Shown here: positions 56,986 to 64,000 of the stretch, in pieces
Position numbering within the stretch: the stretch's first letter is position 1
Layout: every line of letters begins with the position of its first letter
From: CAVQCJ01 sp963849365
GTDB lineage: Bacteria; Actinomycetota; Actinomycetes; Prado026
Assembly: GCA_963849365.1 (NCBI GenBank)
Contig: CAWKHA010000004.1
Coordinates: 620,001 to 684,000 of the forward strand
Direction of reading: 5' to 3'
Length of the DNA stretch: 64,000 nt
The notes under the pieces: generated by a model
Databases searched by the model: none
Seen by the model: only the letters and a program-made list of their open reading frames with translations
Told to the model about the DNA's origin: nothing
Position numbers and translations under genes: made by a program

Positions 56986-57684
56986 TCACGCCGCGCGGAC
57001 CGTGGTCTCGTACGCCAACGCCCAGTGAACGTCCAAGGGATCCAGGTCGAAACCCGCCGCGATCTCCTCGACGCTCTCGCCACCAAGTTCCGCGTGCTCC
57101 CAGAGCACCTCCGTGCTGACGCCTTTGATGGCCGGTCGACCGAACCGGACATCGGGTGCCATCACGATGGGAGAGTCTGGGTCCCTGTGAGGGTGCCAGC
57201 CTGCCGCGAGGTCGCCCTCCCAGACCACTCGGTCGAGGAACGATTGAGAGGGCGCCGTAAGGATGCGCTGATCGCCTACGACTGCGACCAGGCAGAACTC
57301 GGCATCCAAGCCAGCGACCTCCTGCGCCTGCTCGATCAAGTGCCGGCCGCTGATGAAGGGGCGCCGATCCGCCAGCGGGTAGGGGACTCCGAACTGATCC
57401 CTGAGCCGGTCGATGAAGACTCGGAGTTCCGCCATCGGCACGCGGTTGGTCCGGCGGTACTCACGCAGCAGAGCCGCCTCGACGAACTCGGCCCAGGTCA
57501 CCACGCGCGTGCCCTTGGGCTCGCTTCGGATCACCGGCTTGTATTCCCGGCTACCGCGGACCCCACCCTCCAGCCAGTAGTGCAAGGTGCCCTGGGCGAC
57601 CTGGAGCAGCCGGGCGGCCTCAGCCTCGGAGTACATCTCCCGCTCAAGAATGCTCGTGTCAGCCATCGGCGCGAAGTCTGACAT
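56986..57684 (-). CDS. MerR-like HTH + DUF433 antitoxin (VapB45-type)
   Basis: 232 residues from the ATG at 57684, which has a strong GGGAGGTGAG site; Met at 57666 is an alternative. The N-terminal MerR-like unit reads MYSEAEAARLLQVAQGTLHYWLEGG, then GTRVVTWAEFVEAALLREYRR. The C-terminal DUF433 domain reads FGRPAIKGVSTEVLWEHAELGGESVEEIAAGFDLDPLDVHWALAYE. It likely binds its own promoter and the adjacent PIN-like toxin. It lies in an accessory patch downstream of tRNA-Phe. Confidence 0.85.
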   Translation of the reverse strand: MSDFAPMADTSILEREMYSEAEAARLLQVAQGTLHYWLEGGVRGSREYKPVIRSEPKGTRVVTWAEFVEAALLREYRRTNRVPMAELRVFIDRLRDQFGVPYPLADRRPFISGRHLIEQAQEVAGLDAEFCLVAVVGDQRILTAPSQSFLDRVVWEGDLAAGWHPHRDPDSPIVMAPDVRFGRPAIKGVSTEVLWEHAELGGESVEEIAAGFDLDPLDVHWALAYETTVRAA

Positions 57685-57880
57685 CTCACCTCCCAGGCAC
57701 CTAGCACCGGCCCACATGCTGGTGCGCACTTCACAGCCCAACGTAGGAGGACCTACCGTCATCCGACTGACTGCCGGGGAGGGGGCTGCGCGGACTCCCA
57801 GGCGAGCCCCCCAGTCCGCGCGGTTCCCGCGCGGTCGTCGGGAGGCCTTGGAAGACGTCGCTACTGTTCGGAGCCCCTCC

Positions 57881-59623
57881 GTGAAGGGCCGTCCGAAGTG
57901 GCAGGTCACTCTCCTGCCGTCGCGGGCAGCGGGAGGCTTTGACGATGTTCCGCCACAGGGCGGATCTCCGGGAGAGGAGGCGACCACGACAGCCAGTGCT
58001 CTCGACCTGGGACGTGACGCCTTCCGGCGGCACGCGTGGGCCACCGCGTCCGACCAGCTAGCCACGGCGGCCGAGCGGACGCCCCTCGACGTCGCCGACC
58101 TCGAGCTGCTCGCGGTCGCGGCCTACCTGGCCGGCCGGGACGACGCCAGCGCCGCGGCCTGGGAGCAGGCCCACCACGAGCACCTCCGGCGCGGCGACCC
58201 GGCGGGGGCGGCTCGGTGCGGTTTCTGGCTCGCGCTGGCCATGATCATGCGCGGTGAGATGGCCCGCGGCGGGGGCTGGGTCGCGAGGGCCCAGCGTTTG
58301 GTCGAGGACGCTCGGCTCGACGGTCCCGAGCGCGGGTTCCTGATGCTGCCGGCAGCGTTTGCCACCCTGCTCGAGGGCGGGGCCGCCGCGGCGTACGCGA
58401 TCTTCGAGCAGGCCGTCGCGATCGGCGAGCGCTTCGCCGAGCCCGACCTCGTGGCGCTGGCCCGACACGGCCTGGGTCAGGCCCTGCTCCTGCGCGGCGA
58501 CACGGCGGCCGGCCTCGCGCTGCTAGACGAGGTGATGACCGCGATCACTGCCGGCGAGGTGGGGCCGATCACGAGCGGGCTGATCTACTGCGCCGTCATC
58601 GAGACCTGCCAGGACATCTACGACCTGCGCCGGGCGCACGAGTGGACGGCGGCGCTGAGCGACTGGTGCGCGGCACAGCCCGAGCTGGTTCCCTACCGCG
58701 GCCAGTGCCTGGTGCACCGCTCCGAGGTCATGCAGCAGGCCGGCGAGTGGCCCGACGCGATGCAGGAGGCGCGGCTCGCCTGCCAGCGACTGTCCACGCC
58801 CACCGTGCATCCGGCGCTCGGCCGGGCGATGTACCAGCTGGCCGAGCTGTACCGGCTGTGCGGCCAGGCCGTCGAGGCCGAGGCCGCCTACCGCCGGGCC
58901 GGCGAGTGCGGGCACTACCCGCAGCCGGGACTCGCACTGCTGCGCGTCACCCAGGGTCGGGTCGACGCGGCGGCGGTCGCGATCCGCGGTGCGGCCGAGC
59001 AGGTGACCGACCGGATGGCGCGGGCGCGGGTGCTCTCGGCGTACGTCGAGATCGTGCTCGCCACCGACGACGTCGGTGCCGCCCGCACCGCGGCCGACGA
59101 GCTGACCGTCATCGCCGGCGACATCGGTGCGCCGCTGCTCCTGGCGATGGCCGCGCACGCCCGTGGGGCGGTGCTGCTCGCCGAGGGCGACGCACGCGGC
59201 GCGCTGGATGCGCTGCGCGAGGCGGATGCGGGCTGGCGAAGCCTGCAGGCGCGGTACGAGGGCGCGCGCACACGGGTTCTGGTCGGCATGGCGCGCAGCC
59301 GGCTCGGTGACGACGACACCGCGCAGCTCGAGCTGGACGGCGCGAGGGCGGTGTTCGTCGGGCTCGGCGCCACGCCCGACGTCGAGCTGCTGGACCGGAT
59401 GACCGCAGCGCCGCGGCGCGACCCGAACCCCGGTGGTCTGAGTCCGCGCGAGCTCGAGGTGCTCCGGCTGGTCGCGACCGGCCGGACCAACCATGCCATC
59501 GCGGTCGAGCTGGTGCTGAGCGAGAAGACGGTCGCCCGCCATGTGAGCAACATCTTCGCCAAGCTCGACCTGAGGTCGCGGTCGGCAGCGACCGCCTACG
59601 CGTACGAGCACGGCCTGGTCTGA
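57881..59623 (+). CDS. LuxR-family regulator with TPR-like repeats, start codon unclear
   Basis: About 545-580 residues. Most of the protein is helical TPR-like repeats (ALDLGRDAFRRHAWATASDQL, HALGQALLLRGD-type units, AMYQLAELYRLCGQAVEAEAAYRRAG). The C-terminus is a LuxR helix-turn-helix (LSPRELEVLRLVATGRTNHAIAVEL..KTVARHVSNIFAKLDLRSR). There is no ATG near the family-typical N-terminus. GGAGAGGAGG (57971-57980) is followed five bases later by ACG at 57986, exactly where the start should be. The GTG at 57881 is the nearest standard start and has no such site. Confidence 0.82.
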   Translation: MKGRPKWQVTLLPSRAAGGFDDVPPQGGSPGEEATTTASALDLGRDAFRRHAWATASDQLATAAERTPLDVADLELLAVAAYLAGRDDASAAAWEQAHHEHLRRGDPAGAARCGFWLALAMIMRGEMARGGGWVARAQRLVEDARLDGPERGFLMLPAAFATLLEGGAAAAYAIFEQAVAIGERFAEPDLVALARHGLGQALLLRGDTAAGLALLDEVMTAITAGEVGPITSGLIYCAVIETCQDIYDLRRAHEWTAALSDWCAAQPELVPYRGQCLVHRSEVMQQAGEWPDAMQEARLACQRLSTPTVHPALGRAMYQLAELYRLCGQAVEAEAAYRRAGECGHYPQPGLALLRVTQGRVDAAAVAIRGAAEQVTDRMARARVLSAYVEIVLATDDVGAARTAADELTVIAGDIGAPLLLAMAAHARGAVLLAEGDARGALDALREADAGWRSLQARYEGARTRVLVGMARSRLGDDDTAQLELDGARAVFVGLGATPDVELLDRMTAAPRRDPNPGGLSPRELEVLRLVATGRTNHAIAVELVLSEKTVARHVSNIFAKLDLRSRSAATAYAYEHGLV

Positions 59624-59750
59624 GCGCGCTCGCGCCATCGGCCGCTGGGCAGAAGTACCCATGCCGGCGCGGTGGAGGTTGGGTGGTTCGGCCGAAGCCG
59701 CGGTGCGGTCACTTCCCTAGCGTCGAGCCGAGACGAGAGGGAGGCCCGCC

Positions 59751-60881
59751 ATGGACACGATCAGCAGCGCGAGGGACATCGAGACTGTCGTCATCGGGGC
59801 CGGCCAGGCCGGGCTCTCGGCCGGCTACCACCTGGCCGAGCGGGGACGCGAGTTCGTGATCCTCGACGCCTACGAGCGGGTCGGCGACAACTGGCGCTGC
59901 CACTGGGACTCGCTGCGGCTCTACAGCCCGGCGCTGGCTGCGTCGCTGCCCGGCATGAAGTTCCCCGCCTCGCGCACGTCCTACCCGACCAAGGACGAGA
60001 TGGCCGACTTCCTCGAGGCCTACCGCGCAGCGTTCGAGCTGCCGGTCCGTGGCGGCGTGCGGGTGAGCGGGGTGCGAGGCGACGGCGACCGGTACCTGGT
60101 GACGTGCACCGACGGCTCGTCCTACCGGTGCGACAACGTGGTGATCGCGACCGGGACATTCGGCCGGAGTCCGAACGTGCCGGCCTTCGCAGGCGAGCTG
60201 GACCCGGGGATCCGTCAGCTGCACTCGAGCGACTACAAGCGCCCCTCCCAGCTGCGACCGGGCCGGGTGCTCGTCGTCGGGGCGTCGCACTCGGGCGGCG
60301 ACATCGCCTTCGAGGCGGGCTCGGCCGGCCACCCGGTGGTGCTCAGCGGACCCATCCACGGGCAGGTTCCGTTCCACCTCGACTCCAGGCCCGCCAAGGT
60401 CGCCTTCCGCGGGCTGTACTTCCTGGCCCAGCACGTGCTCACCCTCCGCACCCCGGTCGGGCGCAAGATCCGCCCGGAGGTCCGGGCGCACGGCGGCCCG
60501 CTGATCCGGGTGAAGAAGGCCGACCTCGCCCGCGTCGGTGTCGACATGACGCCCGCCCGCACCGTCGGGGCGAAGGACGGCCGGCCGGTGCTGGACGGCG
60601 ACCGGACGCTGGACGTGACCAACGTCGTGTGGTGCACCGGCTTCCGGCAGGACTTCTCCTGGATCGATCCGCCGGTCACCGGCGACGACGGCTGGCCGCT
60701 GGAGCGCCGGGGAGTGGTGGGGACGGCACCCGGCCTGTACTTCGTCGGGCTCGCGTTCCAGTTCGCGTTCTCGTCGATGCTCGTCGGTGGTGCCGGCCGC
60801 GACGCCGAGTACGTCGTGAAGCACCTCGTCTCGCGCAAGCGGTCGGGCGCCTCCGTCGAATCGGCCGGCGCGGCGGCGTAG
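59751..60881 (+). CDS. FAD/NADPH-dependent monooxygenase-like flavoprotein
   Basis: 376 residues, after AGGGAGGC. The FAD Rossmann motif is TVVIGAGQAGLSAGYHLAERG, and the second glycine motif for NADPH is RVLVVGASHSGGDIAFEAG. VVIATGTFGRSPNVPAF and NVVWCTGFRQDFSWI complete the pattern of flavin-containing/Baeyer-Villiger-type monooxygenases (YPTKDEMADFLEAY). It probably oxygenates a small organic substrate. It is followed by a hairpin before the convergent secreted-protein gene. Confidence 0.93.
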   Translation: MDTISSARDIETVVIGAGQAGLSAGYHLAERGREFVILDAYERVGDNWRCHWDSLRLYSPALAASLPGMKFPASRTSYPTKDEMADFLEAYRAAFELPVRGGVRVSGVRGDGDRYLVTCTDGSSYRCDNVVIATGTFGRSPNVPAFAGELDPGIRQLHSSDYKRPSQLRPGRVLVVGASHSGGDIAFEAGSAGHPVVLSGPIHGQVPFHLDSRPAKVAFRGLYFLAQHVLTLRTPVGRKIRPEVRAHGGPLIRVKKADLARVGVDMTPARTVGAKDGRPVLDGDRTLDVTNVVWCTGFRQDFSWIDPPVTGDDGWPLERRGVVGTAPGLYFVGLAFQFAFSSMLVGGAGRDAEYVVKHLVSRKRSGASVESAGAAA

Positions 60882-60930
60882 GGGACGCAGTGTGTCCGAG
60901 CCGGCCCGGGTCGGTACGGCCCGCGGCCAC

Positions 60931-60990
60931 GAGGACCTCCGCGCGGGTGCGGCACCGGCAGGCCGGCCAGCACCTCACTCGGAGGTCCTC
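60931..60990. terminator. Hairpin between convergent genes
   Basis: GAGGACCTCCG (60931-60941) pairs perfectly with CGGAGGTCCTC (60980-60990). The 38-base loop is itself GC-rich and may fold further. Its position between a plus- and a minus-strand 3' end suggests bidirectional termination. Confidence 0.55.
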
Positions 60991-61004
60991 CCCCGCGTTC
61001 GCGG

Positions 61005-61547
61005 CTAGCTCGGGCAGTGCACGGCCGGGTTCCACATCTGGAACGTGCCGGCGGAGTTGTGCTTCCAGACCCACACGTGCAGCGAGTAGAACGGCGGCAG
61101 GTTGTAGCGGTTGGGGGTGTCGGTGAAGTTGAACGTGTGCCCGAACAGCTTGGGCGGGTACTTGTGCGTCGCATCCCACGCGGCCTTGACCACGACGTAC
61201 TCGACGGCCGCCAGTCGCAGCGTTCCGTCCGCGTCGGGGGCGTACACGAGAGCCTCCGGTCGGTTCGGGAGCTCTGCCGGGTCGCCGACCAGCGTGCCGT
61301 TGACCCAGTGCACGCCCATGGCACCCATGCCGGGCATGGCGATGCAGGCGATCCCGGCCGCGTCGGTGAACAGGCCGTAGCCGTGCTGCTCGGCGGTGGC
61401 GATGCTGTGGAACTTGTCCGTCGCCGCACGCAGCCCGGCCAGCTTGTCGGGCACGCTCGCCGACGCGCCGGTGACCGTGGCGGTCCCGGCCAGCACCGCT
61501 ACTGCGACCGCGGCGGCGGCCACGACGACATTCCGTCTGGTGATCAT
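61005..61547 (-). CDS. Secreted protein of unknown function
   Basis: 180 residues from the ATG at 61547. The signal MITRRNVVVAAAAVAVAVLAG is Sec-type with Arg-Arg. The mature part reads KFHSIATAEQHGYGLFTDAAGIACI, GAMGVHWVNGTLVGDPAELP, EALVYAPDADGTLRLAAVEYVVVKAAW, LFGHTFNFTD and YSLHVWVWKHNSAGTFQMWNPAVHC. The GMGAMGVH, EALVY and PFYSLHVW blocks recur in a family of exported proteins seen in many soil bacteria; their function is not established. It is co-transcribed with the DUF4242 gene (2-base gap). Confidence 0.85.
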   Translation of the reverse strand: MITRRNVVVAAAAVAVAVLAGTATVTGASASVPDKLAGLRAATDKFHSIATAEQHGYGLFTDAAGIACIAMPGMGAMGVHWVNGTLVGDPAELPNRPEALVYAPDADGTLRLAAVEYVVVKAAWDATHKYPPKLFGHTFNFTDTPNRYNLPPFYSLHVWVWKHNSAGTFQMWNPAVHCPS

Positions 61548-61549
61548 CG

Positions 61550-61801
61550 TCAGGTTCCCTCCTGGACCTCGAACACGTCGTCTGCGACCAGCCCGTGCGC
61601 CTCGCGGTGCACAGTGGAGGCGGCGTCCGGCGACGGGGCTTCGACGAGGCAGAACACCTTGCCCTGGCTCTCGTTCACCCAGTAGCGCAGGTAGCGCACG
61701 TCGTACCTGGCCTGAGTCTGCAGGTCGGCCATGTGCGCCTTGGCCACGTCGGCGACGGCGACACCGCCGTCGATGCTGTGCACGTCCATGTAGAGCGGCA
61801 T
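61550..61801 (-). CDS. DUF4242 small protein (SCO4226-like), copy 2
   Basis: 83 residues, with GGAGACC before the ATG. MPLYMDVHSIDGGVAVADVAKAH, YLRYWVNESQGKVFCLVEAPSP and HREAHGLVADDVFEVQEG align along the full length with the copy at 32093, including the VHREAHGLVAD block. The possible nickel-binding His residues (VH, HREAH) are kept. It is upstream of, and overlapping the control of, a secreted-protein gene. It lies directly downstream of the large LuxR gene, which may control it. Confidence 0.87.
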   Translation of the reverse strand: MPLYMDVHSIDGGVAVADVAKAHMADLQTQARYDVRYLRYWVNESQGKVFCLVEAPSPDAASTVHREAHGLVADDVFEVQEGT

Positions 61802-61900
61802 CCAGGTCTCCTCGTCCGCTGGAACAGGTCCCTGCGAACGTACCGATCACGCCGGGTCCGCGGATGGGGAGCGACTACCCAGATCGACCGGGACGCCTCC

Positions 61901-64000
61901 CTATGTTCGGGCGCCGGCGACCAGACCGAGCCGTACGGCCTCGGTGGCCGCGACCCTTCTGGAGGGGACCCCCAGCTTGTGCAGCACGGCCGACACGTGG
62001 TGGTCGACGGTCTTGCGGGAGATGAACAGCCGGCCGGCGATCTCGTCGTTGGTGTGACCGCCGCAGAGCAGCTCGAGCACCTCGCGCTCGCGCTGGGTCA
62101 GGCCGGCCGGATGCTCGCGCGTCGAAGGCCTGGCACCGGACGGGACCGATCGCACGCCGACGTCGCGCAGGCGCTGCCGGGCCACGCGCACCGCCGCCAC
62201 AGCGCCGAGGTCGTCGAGCCGGGCGAGCGCCTCGCGCAGCAGCCCTTCGTCGGTCGAGCCCAGCAGGGCGAGCGCCGCGTCGTACGGGCAGCCCAGGTCG
62301 TCCCACCGTCTGGCCGCCTCGGCGTGGTCACCCGCGACCTCGGAGGCGAACGGCTCCACGAGCGCGACGCCGGACGTACGGGTGCGGTCGATGCGGTACC
62401 GCCACACCGCCACCTCGGATGCGGCCAGCGCGTCGCCCGGCGGCACGGCCTTCTCCGCCTTCGCGATGTCCTCCTCCGCGGCCACGAGGTCACGCTCGAG
62501 CCACCGTGCCTCCGCGGCAGCGGTCCTGGCGGCCACGATCCACAGCGGCTCGTCGAGCCGGTCGGAGGATGCCACCGCCTCATCGAGGCAGTCCCAGACA
62601 CCCGCGTCACCGCGACGGGCCCGCACGCTGCCCAGGCTCATCAGCGGGTTGAGCCGGTTGACCGGCGAGACAGCGGGCAGCGCGAGCAGCGACGCGGCCA
62701 GCCCGGCCGCCTCGGCCCAGCCACCCGTCCGGGCCAGCGCCTGCGTGCGCTGGCCGCGCAGGCAGGTGCCGAACGTGCCGATGTCGTGCTCGTCGCTGTA
62801 GGCGATGCCGTCGACGAAGTACCGCTCGCCCGTCGCAAAGCTCAGGAAGCTGCAGTGCAGCGCGTAGCTGTTCGCGAAGGCCCGACCCGCCTGAGCCTCG
62901 AGGCCGGTCGCCACGGCCACCTCCAGCGCGCGGTCGAGCAGTTCCCGCCAGTCGCCGCCGATGTCGGCCGACGCGCAGCCCTCCGTGTTCAGCGCATCGC
63001 TGAGCACGTCGGGCAGGCCCCACTGTTCGGCGAGCGCACGGGCGCGTCGGGCGAGCTCGATCGCCTCGGTGTGCCGGGACTCCTCCATGCGCGTACCGGC
63101 CAGGTTGACCAGGGCACGGGCGAGCTCCGGCGTGGAGCCGAGCGGCTCGAGTACGGCCAGGGCGTCCTCGGCGGCACGGTGCGCCTCGGCGCCCCGGCAC
63201 AGCCGCCACATGGCGCGCGAGAGCAGGCCGAGCGTGCCTCCCGCACGTAGCGGGTCGTCGACCTCGCGCCACAGAGCCAGCGCCGAGCCGCAGGCGTCGG
63301 CACACTCCTGCCAGCGGTCGACGAGCGACATCTGGATGGCCAGCGCCTCGTACAGGGACGCGCGCGTCAGGACGTCGGTCCCGGCCGAGAACCGCAGCGC
63401 GCGCTGGTACTGCGCAGCCGCCTCGCGGTGCGACCCGAGCTCGGAGGCGACCCGCGCGGCGACGGGGGCGTGCAGCAGCACCAGCTCGCCGTCCGCCGCG
63501 GCCTCGGCGTGGAAGGCCAGGCGCGCGGCGTCGTCGCAGCCGGTCGCGCGCAGCGCGTCGAGGATGCGGCGATGGATCGGGGCGCGCCGGTGCGCGGCGA
63601 TGCCCTGCTCCACGGCCAGCCGGGCGATCTCGTGCCGGAACCGCAGGCGGTCGCCGTCACCGGTCAGGATGCCGCCGGCGACGACCTCGTCGACCGTCCC
63701 CGGCGGCTCACCGGTGACGGCCGCGAGCAGCCCGGGCTCGACCTTCGACCCGATCAGCGCGGCGGCGTCGAGCACGGCGCGGGCCTCGCCACGCAGGCGG
63801 GCCGCGCGGGCGAGCACGGCGTCACGCGCCGACGTGGGCAGCTCCGCGGACCCGTCGCGGAGCACTTCGGTGACGTAGAACGGGTTGCCGCCGGTCAGCC
63901 GGTACAGCTCTCCCGGCTCGACGCCGCTCCCCTCGGCCAGGAGTCCGACCGCCTCCGGCGACAGCGGGGGCACGTCGAGCCGGCGGGTGTGCCGCTGCGT
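61901..64000 (-). CDS. Large LuxR-family regulator (AAA/TPR type), 5' end outside the window
   Basis: About 700 residues are visible and the frame stays open to the right edge (TQRHTRRLDVPPLSPEAVGLL), so the ATPase with Walker motifs is beyond it. The visible part begins with the end of an AAA-like module (ELYRLTGGNPFYVTEVLRDG, SARDAVLARAARLRGEARAVLDAAALIG) and continues through TPR-like repeats. It ends in a LuxR helix-turn-helix (LTQREREVLELLCGGHTNDEIAGRL..KTVDHHVSAVLHKLGVPSRR). GG-NP-F-Y-V is typical of the AfsR/LuxR AAA-type regulators. Confidence 0.92.
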   Translation of the reverse strand, partial: TQRHTRRLDVPPLSPEAVGLLAEGSGVEPGELYRLTGGNPFYVTEVLRDGSAELPTSARDAVLARAARLRGEARAVLDAAALIGSKVEPGLLAAVTGEPPGTVDEVVAGGILTGDGDRLRFRHEIARLAVEQGIAAHRRAPIHRRILDALRATGCDDAARLAFHAEAAADGELVLLHAPVAARVASELGSHREAAAQYQRALRFSAGTDVLTRASLYEALAIQMSLVDRWQECADACGSALALWREVDDPLRAGGTLGLLSRAMWRLCRGAEAHRAAEDALAVLEPLGSTPELARALVNLAGTRMEESRHTEAIELARRARALAEQWGLPDVLSDALNTEGCASADIGGDWRELLDRALEVAVATGLEAQAGRAFANSYALHCSFLSFATGERYFVDGIAYSDEHDIGTFGTCLRGQRTQALARTGGWAEAAGLAASLLALPAVSPVNRLNPLMSLGSVRARRGDAGVWDCLDEAVASSDRLDEPLWIVAARTAAAEARWLERDLVAAEEDIAKAEKAVPPGDALAASEVAVWRYRIDRTRTSGVALVEPFASEVAGDHAEAARRWDDLGCPYDAALALLGSTDEGLLREALARLDDLGAVAAVRVARQRLRDVGVRSVPSGARPSTREHPAGLTQREREVLELLCGGHTNDEIAGRLFISRKTVDHHVSAVLHKLGVPSRRVAATEAVRLGLVAGART

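Overview
The window is high-GC DNA with GTG starts, SHOCT, DUF2252, DUF6325 and F420-type genes, a GT4-type glycogen synthase, many LuxR-type regulators and several probable leaderless genes. This points to a chromosomal segment of an Actinomycetota species. I cannot name the family or genus from the sequence alone.

Region 1 (1-20.1 kb) is an accessory, decaying region. Small enzymes (isochorismatase-like, RibD-like reductase, VOC proteins, DUF1905/YdeI-like, DUF4386, DDN-type, NTF2-like, esterase, GNAT) sit among insertion-sequence material. There are two intact IS110-family transposase genes (11.2 and 14.65 kb), an IS110 fragment (2.4 kb), an IS3 fragment (18.95 kb), a shredded tyrosine recombinase (7.2-7.9 kb) and a frameshifted small gene (4.1-4.4 kb). 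A secreted sulfatase with a PKD domain lies at 16.5-18.8 kb. A TVGFGD-type potassium channel at 19.3 kb has lost its normal 5' end.

Region 2 (20-35 kb). A TetR repressor faces a medium-chain dehydrogenase across a shared promoter holding two copies of a 15-bp palindrome. After tRNA-Lys comes a stress-type cluster: a multiply frameshifted DUF2252 gene, DUF1269, GAP family, a large membrane protein, flavodoxin, two DUF6325 proteins, two SHOCT proteins, a MalT/LAL-type LuxR activator and a 54-residue duplicated peptide. Four promoters in this cluster share one architecture: palindrome TCACCCGGGTGA, then 10 nt, then a third GGGTGA-like half-site, then about 21 nt, then an AAGGAT-like -10. I read this as a local regulon, probably controlled by the LuxR protein encoded in its middle. 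An HD-GYP/LuxR gene unit follows.

Region 3 (35-64 kb) is more core-like. A sulfur/metal-stress block (thioredoxin, DUF302, CsoR/CstR-like repressor, methyltransferases) diverges from an AhpD-like gene, with one 6-4-6 operator on each side. Next come PPK2, a chimeric VOC/PAS junction, a 0.65-kb non-coding stretch with a candidate structured RNA, a glgC-PAP2-TM2-DUF2752-BNR gene run facing glgA over only 22 bp, a Tat-exported PHP-like protein, a CPBP protease and a GGDEF-EAL protein. Three tRNAs (Glu, Asp, Phe) follow. Downstream of tRNA-Phe are a monooxygenase remnant and a VapBC45-like toxin-antitoxin pair. Then come a LuxR regulator with no standard start, a flavin monooxygenase, a secreted protein paired with a DUF4242 protein, and a large LuxR regulator running off the right edge.

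Coordinates and translations come from reading the sequence. Family names come from recognition of motifs and overall pattern; no database search was run.
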